DNA of 38,972 nt from Myxococcota bacterium (GCA_030065855.1 JASJCT010000057.1:1-38972); one strand, 5' to 3'; positions 14,961-23,617 are shown, counted from the stretch's first letter. Program-made: numbers and translations. Notes: generated from the sequence alone by a model not told the origin.

Positions 14961-16604
14961 TCAGGGTTTTTGGGGCTCTCTACCCTCGGGATACCAATCC
15001 CCTAAGTGAACATCTGACACATCGCAGCGCCCGGCGCAGATCCACTCTGCGTACGAATTGTAATCCCAATGGATATATTCAGATGCACCGCCGCCCTTGG
15101 TGGTCACGATGAACCGATTGGGTAGGCTGCCGATGACCGCGCCTTGCTGTTCAGGCGTGGGTTTGTCTCCGGCCTGGACGTCGTACGGCACCCAGCCGTA
15201 GCCTGGTAGGTAGACCTCTGGCCAGCGGTGAAATACCTCGTCGGTGCTGGCATCGTCACCCCGGACCACAACCGCGCCCACATACCGGGCCGGGATGCCC
15301 GCAGCCCGACACATGGCGATGAACACGAACGTGTATTCCGAGCACGAGCCCGTGCCCCGGTCGATCACGGTGGGCGCGATGTTCCAGCCGCCCACGAGCT
15401 CGTATGTCATCTGGTCCTGGATATAGCGGGCGATCTTGCGCACCATCCAATAAGGGCGTCTTTCCTTGCCAAGCGCTGCTTTTAAATGGGTCTTGATGGA
15501 CGGATGGGTCAGGGCGAATTTGGACGCGTCCACGAGGTACTGCTTTTTGACTGCCTTGGGTATATCCCGGAGGGAGCCAACTTTTTGTGGGTCTAAGTGG
15601 AAATCCACGTCAAACAAGGTGGCTCTCACTGTCATGGTTACGGTAAGGGCTTCGTTGGTGCCTAAGTCGGTGGCTTCAAAATGGGCAAACCGCTGACCCC
15701 ATTGGTCAGAGACGAACCCTTTAGGCGGGTGTGAATACACGGGTTCGCCTGCCAAGGCTTGCCCAGGACCGGATTCGGGAACAGCCACGTACACCGATGC
15801 TTTTTTAAGCACACCCGGTCCCTGGTTGGTAATACGGCGCTGCAACACCACCACTTCCTGCCTTGGATTGCGCCGCACCATCCTGGGCAGGGTAGATAAT
15901 CTCAGGGCATGGACCTGCCTGGCATCCACGTCCGCGACCCATAGTGTGCCGTTGGTCACAGCCAGGCCCGCGGGCAAGGGTCCTGGCGATGGTATCATGT
16001 CCACCACATCCCCCTTTTTCGGATGGGCCCGATAGATCTTGTCCTGGTTCCTATCGGAAATCCAGAGGTACCCATCTGAGAATGCCAGGCCGAGCTGCTC
16101 TGATCCCCGTCCCTCACCGCTAAAGGCAGGCGCGTTAAAGGTGGTGATGGTCGTGCCGTCCTCTGTGGTGACCTGATGGATCTGCTTACCGTCCGCAACC
16201 CACAAGAAGGTGCCGTCAAAGGCCAAGCCCAGTGGATTGGCTGGGCTCTCGATGTCCCGAACCACCAATTTGCGGCGCGTATCCACACCAAACAGTCGGG
16301 CTCGGGTGCGATCGCCGACCCAGAGCAGTTTTCCATCAAAAGCCAAACCAGTGGGCCACGGCCCAGGAGCGGGCAGGGTTATTTTTTCCTCGCCCGTGCG
16401 GGGGTCGAGACCGCGGATTTTTTGAGCGACCCGATCGCTTATCCAGAGGAGGGCGCCGTCGTAGGCCAACCCACCCGCCTTGTCGGTGGTGAGGGTAAAC
16501 CGCGCTTCAAACAGCGCCTGATCACCCTCGTGCCGCGCGTCTGCCATCAGCCCAGCGCAGTAGAAAACCACTGCTATCCCAACTGCCGTGATTGAGCGTC
16601 TCAT
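14961..16604 (-). CDS. Exported beta-propeller transglutaminase-like protein
   Basis: The protein has 547 residues from the ATG at 16604, which has GGAGGAAAAG immediately upstream. An upstream start to 16649 is rejected. Residues 1-23 form a signal peptide (TAVGIAVVFYCAGLMADA). Five repeats of the type LAFDGKLLWVGDRTRARLFGV (about 40-260) build an NHL/YVTN-like propeller. The C-terminal transglutaminase fold carries the triad C421 (GTGSCSEY), H459 (EVFHRWPE) and D475 (WVPYDVQAG). Such domains act as cysteine proteases or cross-linkers in the envelope. A Cys-containing tail (EWICAGRCDV) could form a disulfide. It is divergent from the envelope genes that follow, and a decayed copy of its signal-peptide coding region lies at about 17543-17598. 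Confidence 0.85.
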   Translation of the reverse strand: MRRSITAVGIAVVFYCAGLMADARHEGDQALFEARFTLTTDKAGGLAYDGALLWISDRVAQKIRGLDPRTGEEKITLPAPGPWPTGLAFDGKLLWVGDRTRARLFGVDTRRKLVVRDIESPANPLGLAFDGTFLWVADGKQIHQVTTEDGTTITTFNAPAFSGEGRGSEQLGLAFSDGYLWISDRNQDKIYRAHPKKGDVVDMIPSPGPLPAGLAVTNGTLWVADVDARQVHALRLSTLPRMVRRNPRQEVVVLQRRITNQGPGVLKKASVYVAVPESGPGQALAGEPVYSHPPKGFVSDQWGQRFAHFEATDLGTNEALTVTMTVRATLFDVDFHLDPQKVGSLRDIPKAVKKQYLVDASKFALTHPSIKTHLKAALGKERRPYWMVRKIARYIQDQMTYELVGGWNIAPTVIDRGTGSCSEYTFVFIAMCRAAGIPARYVGAVVVRGDDASTDEVFHRWPEVYLPGYGWVPYDVQAGDKPTPEQQGAVIGSLPNRFIVTTKGGGASEYIHWDYNSYAEWICAGRCDVSDVHLGDWYPEGREPQKP

Positions 16605-16742
16605 CTTTTCCTCCGCTGGATCTCTATTAAAATCGCAAAACCCTCGCACTGAAACCCACGGCCGTCAAGGCGATTTTTTTTCGGGGAACTATCGTGACAT
16701 TGATGCTCCAAACAGGGCTATCGAGTTCTATGCTATTTCCAG

Positions 16743-16823
16743 CACTCTGTCGTCCCGCGAAAGCGGGGACCCATAAACCCAGGAGGCTGAGACTAGATGC
16801 TCGCCTTCGCGAGCATGACGGAT
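16743..16823. repeat. Palindromic repeat family 3; rest of the 16605-17050 gap
   Basis: Two hairpins, TCCCGCGAAAGCGGGGA and TGCTCGCCTTCGCGAGCA, lie about 40 bases apart, the layout of a common REP-like element. The rest of the 446-base gap is AT-rich. It holds the promoter at 16909-16937 and the untranslated leader of the next gene. I see no other gene in it. Confidence 0.75.
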
Positions 16824-16908
16824 TTTAGAGCTCGACTGCCCTGAGGTCCCAAAGCAAGATCCATGGATTACTTGTACTGACAGATTATATGAAATGATCC
16901 CTTGTCTA

Positions 16909-16937
16909 TTGTCAGATTTGTATTTAATTTTTATATT
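16909..16937 (+). promoter_or_regulatory. Sigma70-type promoter for the small lipoprotein gene
   Basis: TTGTCA (16909-16914) and TATATT (16932-16937) are separated by 17 bases, in an AT-rich setting. The leader to the ATG at 17051 would be about 105 bases. Confidence 0.5.
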
Positions 16938-17050
16938 TTCCGTCTTTTTTTTCTTGGCTTATGATTAAAATGACAATCTAATCAATGCCGAAAAGAAACC
17001 AGGAATTCATCTGGGTTCACGCAGGCGTTACGAAACAGGAAGGTACTAGA

Positions 17051-17530
17051 ATGCAAAACGTGAGCAAAATAATGGTTGTACTGTTGATGGCCGGCCTAAT
17101 GGCTGCTTTCTACGGGTGCAGCGATGACGGCGATTCCGGGGCTGGTGACAGCGATACCGATAGCGACAGTGACTCGGCTAGCGACGGTGATACAGACAGT
17201 GACGGTGATACAGACAGCGATGCGGATGAGGTTTTCATCGGCAGTTGTGAGACGGACTATCTGATACCAGGCATTCAATATTCGTTCACCTACTGCTACG
17301 AGGCGTACAGTGATTTGACCATGGTCCAGGATATAGAGAGAATATGCATGAGTGCCTTGGGCATCTTTAGCCGTGAGGAAAGATGCGACACGTCCGGGCT
17401 AATTGGTACTTGCACGGCGGAGTATACGAATTATCAAAGCATCTCTTATTTCTATGAATTGGTCGATACCGTGGCAGATACCGTAGCCTCTGGCTGCGAA
17501 GGGACTGGCGGTGTTTGGCAAGACGGCTAA
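17051..17530 (+). CDS. Small acidic-linker lipoprotein, function unknown
   Basis: The protein has 159 residues from the ATG at 17051, which follows AGGAAGG; an in-frame ATG at 16985 lacks such a site. The N-terminus is a signal peptide ending at a probable lipid-modified cysteine (GLMAAFYGCSDD). A Ser/Asp/Gly/Thr linker of about 35 residues follows, then a C-terminal domain of about 100 residues with seven cysteines, suggesting disulfides. The domain is not recognised. It probably sits on the outer membrane, with the linker spacing the domain from the membrane. It is flanked by two transglutaminase-like genes, but no functional link can be shown. Confidence 0.7.
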   Translation: MQNVSKIMVVLLMAGLMAAFYGCSDDGDSGAGDSDTDSDSDSASDGDTDSDGDTDSDADEVFIGSCETDYLIPGIQYSFTYCYEAYSDLTMVQDIERICMSALGIFSREERCDTSGLIGTCTAEYTNYQSISYFYELVDTVADTVASGCEGTGGVWQDG

Positions 17531-17542
17531 ATCGCAATTATC

Positions 17543-17598
17543 CCATCGCCCACCGCAGTAAAAAATCACCGCTACCCCAAGCCGCCATCGTGAAATCC
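17543..17598 (-). pseudogene. Decayed copy of the propeller-transglutaminase signal-peptide region
   Basis: Read on the minus strand, about 55 bases align with the 5' coding end of the gene at 14961-16604 (there 16544-16596), at roughly 80% identity by eye. One base is missing relative to that gene (GGGCGATGG against GGGCTGATGG), so the frame is broken. The rest of the copy is absent and the lipoprotein gene takes its place. This suggests duplication followed by deletion. Confidence 0.5.
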
Positions 17599-17640
17599 AG
17601 ATAGAGAGCTTTACAGCGCGCGTTTTTCGGTTATCCATCA

Positions 17641-17777
17641 CTAGTGCTTATTCATGTCTACTCTGATGGGTGCAGATTCCGATTTCCCCCTTTGAAAAAG
17701 GGGGGTAGGGGGATTTTTAAAAGTTGCGGGGATAGTGACGAAATCCCCCCGGCCCCCTTTGCGAAAGGGGGAGTTTA
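17641..17777 (+). repeat. Dispersed palindromic repeat, family 1; fills most of the 17531-17837 gap
   Basis: It starts with CTAGTGCTTATTCA and carries both C/G-run palindromes around a spacer with GGGGATAGTGACGAAATCC, the same inner tract as the copy at 139-260. The 307-base gap otherwise holds only the decayed remnant at 17543-17598 and the ribosome site of the next gene. Confidence 0.85.
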
Positions 17778-17837
17778 CTATTCATCACTCATCACTTGAC
17801 GAGGTACTAGCAAGGCGAGGCCTAAAAAAGGGATAAA

Positions 17838-19226
17838 ATGATGTCTACATCATCTAGATGGATGATCTACTCCTTGGCGATCGCGGTTTTACCCGCTTGT
17901 GCAACCACGCGGGCAATCGATTATGGGAAATACGGTCAGCATCAACTGCCCTTTGCATCCCCGCTAACCGAATTTGAAGCGGCGGTGTTAACAGCGGTCA
18001 AAGGGCACGCCACGCCCCAATCCCTGTTTGATTTGGCCCTGGTGATGGGGGGAGCGGTGAGGACCCAACAAGCCGCAGATCCCCTGCGTCAGAAATTCGA
18101 TGCGTTCATTACATCCACCAAAAAGGCACTCAGTTCAACCGCTGACCCCCGGCAGCGGGGCCTTGCCCTGTTTAAGGCCTTTCATGCATCCCTGCTGGGA
18201 TCTATCGAGGGTAAGCCCGAGCTTACAAATTACGAGATCGATCAAACAACCATCGACGGCATCTTGAAGACCGGTGACTACAACTGCATCAGCTCGGCGA
18301 TCCTATTTGGCCTGGCAGCGCAGCACTTTGGATTCGAGGCAATGGGCGTTCTCGTACCGAGCCACGTGTTTATCGAACTGAGACATAAGAAAACCGGGAA
18401 AACGTACGAGGTGGAGACCACCTCTATTTCCGGCTTCGACGTGGTGCACGACAAGGCGTTTTTTAAGACCCAGTCGCGCAAGTGGGCTGCAATGCGCGGC
18501 CTTGAGCCCATCACACTCCAAGATTACCGCAATCGCAAAAAGATATCCCTCTTACGGCTTATCGCGTCGATGTACAACGTACAGCATACCCACGAAGGCG
18601 TAATGGCTCCGGCAGACAAGGTGCGACTGGTCGAGATTGCCGGGTTCCTCTGTGATGACGCGTCCTGCCAGCGGGATCGCCTGGCCACGTGGTCGAATCT
18701 CCTCACGGAAATGTTGGAGATGCGCCACTATGTAGAAGTGATTCGAATCACGAAGAAGATCGAGGCAGTCCTGTTGCGGGTAGTAAAACAAACGGATGAA
18801 AATGCTGAATTCCGCGAAATCGCCATTGCCATCCTCGATCGGCGGGCTATTGCTGAGAGTCGGCTCGGTCGCCATACCGAGGCAATGCAAACCGCGATGC
18901 GCATTGACCGGCTCTTTAACGAAAAGACCCTGCGCCAAAATCGCATCTATGTATTCCAAGAGGCGGCCAAACCAAAGTTTGACAAAGGGGATTGGCCAGG
19001 TGCCATCAAGGTCTTAGAAAAATGCCATAAGGGCATTGCCAGTGATGACTTTACCCCTTGTCATATCAACCTTCAAGGCGCATACATGAATTGGGCAGGG
19101 GAATACCTCGGAACCGGCAACAGGCAAAAAGCCACTGACGTGCTCGACCAGTGCATTGCCAAGGATGCCCGGTTTGCCGAATGCCAAGGCTTGCGAGAAG
19201 AAATGCGCGTTAAGCTCAACCGCTGA
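17838..19226 (+). CDS. Transglutaminase-like lipoprotein with TPR repeats
   Basis: The protein has 462 residues; the ATG at 17838 follows AAAGGGA. A signal peptide ends with the lipobox LPAC (C21). The central domain has GDYNCISSAILFGLAAQHFG with C150, then PSHVFIEL with H176 and an acidic YEVETT segment (E191/E193). This matches the SirB1/transglutaminase-core-2 type thiol fold. The C-terminal half (about 255-460) is helical with TPR-like pairs (GDWPGAIKVLEKCHKGIA, NRQKATDVLDQCIAKD). A membrane-anchored protease or scaffold is plausible. It is the second transglutaminase-like protein in this envelope cluster and shares no obvious sequence with the one at 14961. Confidence 0.82.
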   Translation: MMSTSSRWMIYSLAIAVLPACATTRAIDYGKYGQHQLPFASPLTEFEAAVLTAVKGHATPQSLFDLALVMGGAVRTQQAADPLRQKFDAFITSTKKALSSTADPRQRGLALFKAFHASLLGSIEGKPELTNYEIDQTTIDGILKTGDYNCISSAILFGLAAQHFGFEAMGVLVPSHVFIELRHKKTGKTYEVETTSISGFDVVHDKAFFKTQSRKWAAMRGLEPITLQDYRNRKKISLLRLIASMYNVQHTHEGVMAPADKVRLVEIAGFLCDDASCQRDRLATWSNLLTEMLEMRHYVEVIRITKKIEAVLLRVVKQTDENAEFREIAIAILDRRAIAESRLGRHTEAMQTAMRIDRLFNEKTLRQNRIYVFQEAAKPKFDKGDWPGAIKVLEKCHKGIASDDFTPCHINLQGAYMNWAGEYLGTGNRQKATDVLDQCIAKDARFAECQGLREEMRVKLNR

Positions 19227-19254
19227 AGGGAATTTTTTTTGCGAAAATGGACGA

Positions 19255-19283
19255 TTGTTTAAGGTTTGTTTTTTTTATATAAT
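19255..19283 (+). promoter_or_regulatory. Possible promoter of the PNGase F-like lipoprotein gene
   Basis: A perfect -10 TATAAT (19278-19283) lies 17 bases after a weak -35 TTGTTT (19255-19260). The leader to the ATG at 19340 would be about 50 bases. Confidence 0.4.
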
Positions 19284-19339
19284 TGGACTTTGTTATGGAA
19301 CCATTTGTTATTTAAATGGATAAACATGGAGAAATTATT

Positions 19340-20752
19340 ATGAAAAACAGTGGGGAGATTACTACAACCAAATCAAATGTCAGTGTGTTGCTTGCTCTGC
19401 TCGTGTTAACCCTGTTCGCCTTTGCTGTGGGTGCCTCGGGGTGCGGTTCATCTGAAGATAATGACAACAACTCAGGCACGGACACAGATACAGACACTGA
19501 TTCAGATTCAGACAGTGATTCAGACTCTGATTCAGATAGTGATTCAGATTCTGACTCTGATTCAGACAGTGATTCAGATTCGGATTCCGATTCAGACAGC
19601 GACACAGATACAGACACAGATACGGACACAGACACAGATACGGACACGGACACAGATACGGACACAGACACAGATACGGACACAGACACAGATACGGACA
19701 CAGACACAGATACGGACACAGACACAGATACGGACACAGACACAGATACGGACACGGACACCGATACTGAGACCGAGTATGACTTTGAAGCACAGGCGCC
19801 GTGGTATCAGTGCCCGTCCGGGGAGTTTCCGAGCAATGCGGTGATTGTGACGGCGTTTGATAAGGCGGACCAGTATTTTGTCAGCGACGACGACAACAAG
19901 CGCAAAATCGAACAGGAAGTCGAATTCCCAGCCGCGGCGCAGTGGAAGCAAATCGGTCTTCTCTTGGAGTTGGAGTGTCCGGAAAATGGCCTATGCGATC
20001 ATTGGGATCGGCTCGGCAGCATCCAGCTGGTTGAAAATTCAGGCGCTGAAGATGAGAAGCGCGTCGAGCTCACGCGGTTTATCACGGCCTATAGGATTAG
20101 CATGTGCGAATATGTAGACGTTACGCCGTGGGCTGGCGAACTCGTCGGAACCAAGACCCTGCGATCCTTTATCGATACCTGGGTCGGGCCTGGGCACGAA
20201 CAGGGCGAAGGGTGGCGAACCACGGTGAAATTCGTGTTTTATCCTGGTGCGGACCTCGGCGCCGATGAAGTGATCAATATCTGGGGATTCAAAAACATAA
20301 CAGTGGGCGAAATAGAGCCCGATGTTAACGTGGATTCTCAAATAGACCCGGTGACTGTTTCAATTCCAGGGACGGCCACCCGGGTCGACGCCCGCATGTT
20401 TACGACCGGCCATTCCTTTGGCAACACAGACAACTGTGCCGAGTTTTGCCAAATGCGCATGGATGTCATTGTCAATGGTCAGATGACCTCGAAAAATCCC
20501 TGGCGCAGCGATTGCGAACAAAATCCAGTCAGCCCCCAGTTTGGCACATGGGAATACGACCGCAACGGGTGGTGTCCAGGCGGTGTGGCGATTGGCGATA
20601 TCCTAGATATTACGGATGACATTCAGCTCGGTGCCGACAACGTCATAGATTTTGACATCCGCCTGGCTGACGGCACAGAATACGACAATGTCAGCCCGGT
20701 CGATCTCCTTCCCTACGTGTACATTTCATTACAGCTTCACGTTTACGAGTAA
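19340..20752 (+). CDS. Lipoprotein with PNGase F-like domain and long Asp-Ser/Asp-Thr linker
   Basis: The protein has 470 residues from the ATG at 19340, with GGAG upstream; an ATG at 19316 is less likely. The lipobox ASGC gives C35. Residues about 46-145 are almost pure Asp-Ser then Asp-Thr repeats. Residues 150-470 resemble peptide-N-glycosidase [39 protein letters not shown] and [11 protein letters not shown]. PNGase F uses D60, E118 and E206; the aligned residues here are D223, D279 and E368, with spacings 56 and 89 against 58 and 88. One acidic residue is Asp instead of Glu. It may therefore remove N-glycans from glycoproteins outside the cell, or bind glycans only. The fold assignment is from memory of the family and is well supported by motifs. 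Confidence 0.85.
   Translation: MKNSGEITTTKSNVSVLLALLVLTLFAFAVGASGCGSSEDNDNNSGTDTDTDTDSDSDSDSDSDSDSDSDSDSDSDSDSDSDSDSDSDTDTDTDTDTDTDTDTDTDTDTDTDTDTDTDTDTDTDTDTDTDTDTDTDTDTDTDTETEYDFEAQAPWYQCPSGEFPSNAVIVTAFDKADQYFVSDDDNKRKIEQEVEFPAAAQWKQIGLLLELECPENGLCDHWDRLGSIQLVENSGAEDEKRVELTRFITAYRISMCEYVDVTPWAGELVGTKTLRSFIDTWVGPGHEQGEGWRTTVKFVFYPGADLGADEVINIWGFKNITVGEIEPDVNVDSQIDPVTVSIPGTATRVDARMFTTGHSFGNTDNCAEFCQMRMDVIVNGQMTSKNPWRSDCEQNPVSPQFGTWEYDRNGWCPGGVAIGDILDITDDIQLGADNVIDFDIRLADGTEYDNVSPVDLLPYVYISLQLHVYE
19479..19775 (+). repeat. Low-complexity tandem repeat encoding the (DS)n/(DT)n linker
   Basis: Six-base Asp-Ser units (about 19497-19600) give way to a near-perfect tandem of GACACAGACACAGATACG, period 18 bases (about 19600-19760). 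Length variation by slippage would change linker length in steps of six residues without breaking frame. Confidence 0.85.
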
Positions 20753-20857
20753 GACTGCAATAGGGATTTTGGATTTCAATTCGCCCGGAGCAACAGGGCG
20801 CTTGATCAGGGACCGCAACCGGGTTTACAGTGCCTTTGGCAGACACTTATAAACGGC

Positions 20858-22408
20858 ATGAGCGAAAATCTGATAATCATAAATGCCGATGTCGGCGAGA
20901 CCCGCGTGGCGTTGGTCGAAAACGGCATCATCGTGGAGTTGCTCGTGGAGCGACGGGACGATCGGTCCATTGTCGGCAACATCTACCGCGGTAAGGTCAC
21001 CCGAATTCTACCCGGCATGCAGGCCGCATTCGTCGATATCGGCATGGATCGGGCCGCGTTCCTCCACGTTTCAGACCTGGTGGCCCGGGAGTTGGATCTC
21101 AATGGAGATGGAAATGGCGGTCGCCTTGGGGAGCACAGCAGTGGGTCAGGGTCTCATCGGGGGACCAAGGCCATGCGCATTCAGGACCTCATCAAGGAGG
21201 GAGCACCGATTGCGGTTCAGGTTTCCAAGGGGCCCATCAGTACAAAGGGTGCCCGCGTCACAACGCAGGTCTCCCTCGCCGGCCGTCACTTGGTGTACAT
21301 GCCCAATAGCGAGCGCGGCGGTGTTTCTCGGCGCATTGCCGACGAAGAGGAACGAAAGCGGCTGGCCAAGACCCTCACGTATATCCTACCGCCCACAGGG
21401 GCACTGATCGCCCGCACCGCTGCCGAAGGGGCCAGTACCGATGCCCTGGCCGCGGATGTGGATTATCTCACCGAAACCTGGCGGGAAATTCTCACCCGGT
21501 TCACAGGCGCTAAAAAACCAGGCCTGCTCTACGAAGAGCTGGATTTGCCCCTGCGCGTGGCCAGGGATCGGCTAAACGAGGAAGTTGCCGAGTTGGTCGT
21601 GGATTCACCGGCCTATCGGGACAAGCTGCACGTGTTTATCGATCGCCTGATTCCGAGTTGCTTAAACGCACTCAAATGCTACACCGGGGACGAGCCGGTA
21701 TTTGATGCGTTTGGCATTGAAGGGGAAATAAAGCGAGCACTGGATCGCCGCGTGGAGCTGCCATCGGGTGGTTACCTCGTCATCGATCAGGCCGAGGCGC
21801 TCACTGCGATCGACGTCAATACGGGCAAATTCGTGGGCAAGGGGCTGAGGGATCAAGAGGAGACCATCTTAAAAACAAATCTCGAAGCAGTGGACGAAAT
21901 TGCCTATCAGCTCAGATTTCGCAACATCGGCGGTCTCATCGTACTAGACCTGATCGACATGGATAGACCCCAGAATAGAAACAAGGTCCTCAATCGGCTC
22001 AAGGCGGTATTGGCGGACGATCGCGCCAAGGCCTCGGTGATTAATATCTCCCGATTCGGTCTGGTCGAAATGACGCGCGAACGCACCAGCGACAGCCTTG
22101 GACGAAGGCTGCACGAAGCGTGTCCTTACTGCGACGGGACCGGTCAAATCCTCTCTCGGGTCACCGTGGCCAATGAGGCGCTGCGGGATGTGCGCCGGCG
22201 ATTTGAGGAGATAAGGGGTGACATCGAGCTCATCGTCCACCCCAATGTGGCCGAGGTGTTCAAGGGAACCTTGGCCGGGCCCTTAAAAGAGCTGGAAACC
22301 CGTATTTTAAAGAAAGTGTATGTAAAAGCAGATGCAAGCCTGCACCACGAGGTGTTTCAATTACGAGGGCGTCGTCCTGCGGCTGGGGCGCGTAAGGAGG
22401 GCCAATGA
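20858..22408 (+). CDS. rng: Ribonuclease E/G family protein (RNase G)
   Basis: The protein has 516 residues. It has an S1-like N-terminal domain (NIYRGKVTRILPGMQAAFVDIG), an RNase H-like and catalytic region with AIDVNTGKFVGKG and LIVLDLIDM, the Zn-link motif CPYCDGTG, and the C-terminal small domain. Length matches RNase G rather than RNase E, since no long disordered scaffold tail is present. It cleaves single-stranded AU-rich RNA and trims the 16S rRNA 5' end. A Gly/Ser-rich insert (about 82-103) enlarges the S1 domain. No strong ribosome site is seen at the ATG. It overlaps the next gene by four bases (ATGA), so the two are translationally coupled. Confidence 0.94.
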   Translation: MSENLIIINADVGETRVALVENGIIVELLVERRDDRSIVGNIYRGKVTRILPGMQAAFVDIGMDRAAFLHVSDLVARELDLNGDGNGGRLGEHSSGSGSHRGTKAMRIQDLIKEGAPIAVQVSKGPISTKGARVTTQVSLAGRHLVYMPNSERGGVSRRIADEEERKRLAKTLTYILPPTGALIARTAAEGASTDALAADVDYLTETWREILTRFTGAKKPGLLYEELDLPLRVARDRLNEEVAELVVDSPAYRDKLHVFIDRLIPSCLNALKCYTGDEPVFDAFGIEGEIKRALDRRVELPSGGYLVIDQAEALTAIDVNTGKFVGKGLRDQEETILKTNLEAVDEIAYQLRFRNIGGLIVLDLIDMDRPQNRNKVLNRLKAVLADDRAKASVINISRFGLVEMTRERTSDSLGRRLHEACPYCDGTGQILSRVTVANEALRDVRRRFEEIRGDIELIVHPNVAEVFKGTLAGPLKELETRILKKVYVKADASLHHEVFQLRGRRPAAGARKEGQ

Positions 22409-22725
22409 AGCGTTCGCGGCGGGAAGCGGAGCGGATCACCATCAACAAGGAATTTGAGAGTTTTGATGCGTTTATTCACGAGTACGTGACCAATATCTCG
22501 CGCACCGGCGTCTTTATCCGCTCAAAGAGCCCCTTGCCTGTCGGAACGCTGGTAAATCTCAAGTTCACGGTCATCATGGACGACATAGAAACCATCGAGG
22601 GAACAGGTGAAGTGGTTCGAACCGAGCTGGATCCACCGGGAATGGGGGTCGTATTTATAGAGGTGGCAAAATACTCCAGGGATCTCATTGAACGCCTGCT
22701 GGTAAGAGAACCAAAAACGGATTGA
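22405..22725 (+). CDS. Small PilZ-domain protein (TIGR02266-like)
   Basis: The protein has 106 residues. The start overlaps the RNase G stop (ATGA) and has AAGGAGG upstream. The domain shows an Arg-rich N-terminus (RREAER), NISRTGVFI as the N/DxSxxG motif, and a GMGVVFIEV strand, all typical of the short PilZ proteins common in myxobacteria. Motifs for c-di-GMP binding are present, though the first arginine pair is less regular than in the PilZ protein at 6628. Coupling to RNase G is notable because it could tie RNA turnover to second-messenger level (inference). Confidence 0.85.
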   Translation: MKRSRREAERITINKEFESFDAFIHEYVTNISRTGVFIRSKSPLPVGTLVNLKFTVIMDDIETIEGTGEVVRTELDPPGMGVVFIEVAKYSRDLIERLLVREPKTD

Positions 22726-22780
22726 TGTTCTTTTTAAGCTCAAGGGAGCTTGAAGCAAATCTCCAACCCTGCTAGAAAAA

Positions 22781-22882
22781 CATGCCCCGAAGGTCGGGAT
22801 ACCATCTCGACCGACCGGGAGGAGCTGTGTATGCTGATGGGCATGTGCACGGCGACCTGAGGCCAGAGGTGTTCGCACATCT
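22781..22882 (+). ncRNA. Structured leader RNA candidate before the biotin-carrier gene
   Basis: An outer stem CATGCCC/GGGCATG (22781-22787 with 22839-22845) encloses an 8-pair stem GGTCGGGA/TCTCGACC with a 5-base loop (22792-22812). A third hairpin AGGTGT/ACATCT with a 4-base loop lies at 22867-22882. It ends about 58 bases before the ATG at 22940. I match it to no known riboswitch class. It may be a cis-acting leader, or folding by chance in GC-rich sequence. Confidence 0.4.
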
Positions 22883-22939
22883 GCAGTACTGCCTTTGGTG
22901 GGAATGAGTGGCGAGAAACCGCAGCTGAAGGAGGAATTC

Positions 22940-23155
22940 ATGGCAGTAGAAATAACCGCTCCAATGGTTGGCAAAATCGTATCAATTCTAGTTGAAGCCG
23001 GACAAAAAGTAGCTGAAGATGATCCCGTAGTGATGCTCGAAGCCATGAAGGTGGAGATGCCGGTTGTCGCCCCTGAGGATGGTGTCGTCAAAGCAATCCA
23101 CGTAAAAGAAGGCGACACAGTCGACAATGAAAAAGTCCTCGTCGAGCTTGAGTAG
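22940..23155 (+). CDS. Free-standing biotin carrier protein of a decarboxylase or carboxylase
   Basis: The protein has 71 residues, starting at the ATG at 22940 after an ideal AAGGAGG site. It consists only of a biotinyl domain: TAPMVGKIVSILVEAGQKV, then the biotinylation motif EAMKVE with K35, and a mirrored second half (APEDGVVKAIHVKEGDTV). The biotin carries CO2 between a carboxyltransferase and a partner. Downstream OadG- and OadB-like genes indicate a sodium-translocating decarboxylase; the carboxyltransferase at 31250 lacks a biotin domain and is the likely partner. The separate carrier resembles the MmdC or GcdC arrangement, not the fused OadA form. Confidence 0.9.
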   Translation: MAVEITAPMVGKIVSILVEAGQKVAEDDPVVMLEAMKVEMPVVAPEDGVVKAIHVKEGDTVDNEKVLVELE

Positions 23156-23418
23156 TCTGACGAATTGCCCGAATGTGGGGCGTTTCGCAAGAAATACGCA
23201 CAGTCTTCGCTTCACTTCAGACGATTCGTCGCGCGGTGTTTGCGCAAAAAGAAACAAACAATAGGGTTTCTCGGCTCGACCGCGGATCTGCTGGGTCACG
23301 CTAGGTGCACCGCGATCCGAACGAAGAGGTTGGTAATTAAATACGCAATGGCTGCTCAGATGCACGAACAGGGACAGCCTATTGCACCATTTAGCGTTAA
23401 ACAACAAAAGGAGGATGA
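23156..23418 (+). other. Intergenic stretch between biotin carrier and OadG-like gene
   Basis: The 263 bases between two genes of one complex hold no convincing gene. Folding elements are visible: GACGAAT near 23159 pairs with ATTCGTC near 23223, and inside lies a hairpin of GCGTTTC and GAAATACGC arms closed by a GCAA tetraloop (about 23189-23208). The region may tune the ratio of carrier to membrane subunits. Confidence 0.3.
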
Positions 23419-23604
23419 ATGCCAGATATGTCGCAAGCACTGAGCATCCTTTTTCAGGGTTTAGTGGTCGTCTTTGCCATTATGTGGATGATTTCCATTG
23501 TTATCTGGTTAACCGGTATTGTCTTTAGACGCCTTGAAGCGCGCTCGTCAAAAAAACAACTCGCTGCCCAAGCAAAGGCTGGCACGTCGAAAAAAACTGT
23601 CTAA
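23419..23604 (+). CDS. OadG-like gamma subunit of a sodium-pumping decarboxylase
   Basis: The protein has 61 residues; the ATG at 23419 follows AAAAGGAGG. One membrane helix (about 9-35, ILFQGLVVVFAIMWMISIVIWLTGIVF) is followed by a basic, Lys/Ala-rich tail. Size, topology and position directly before the beta subunit match the gamma subunit, which assembles the soluble carboxyltransferase with the membrane beta subunit. It overlaps no other gene and lies 13 bases before the OadB-like start. Confidence 0.82.
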   Translation: MPDMSQALSILFQGLVVVFAIMWMISIVIWLTGIVFRRLEARSSKKQLAAQAKAGTSKKTV

Positions 23605-23617
23605 GGAGTATGGATTA

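Noticed and set aside
19312..19761. Minus-strand frame encoding Ser-Val and Ser-Glu repeats
   Set aside because: It is the complement of the Asp-Thr/Asp-Ser linker repeat, with no start context and no domain.
23165..23443. Plus-strand 92-codon frame between biotin carrier and OadG-like gene
   Set aside because: It has no ribosome site, no recognisable fold, and overlaps the well-supported OadG-like start.
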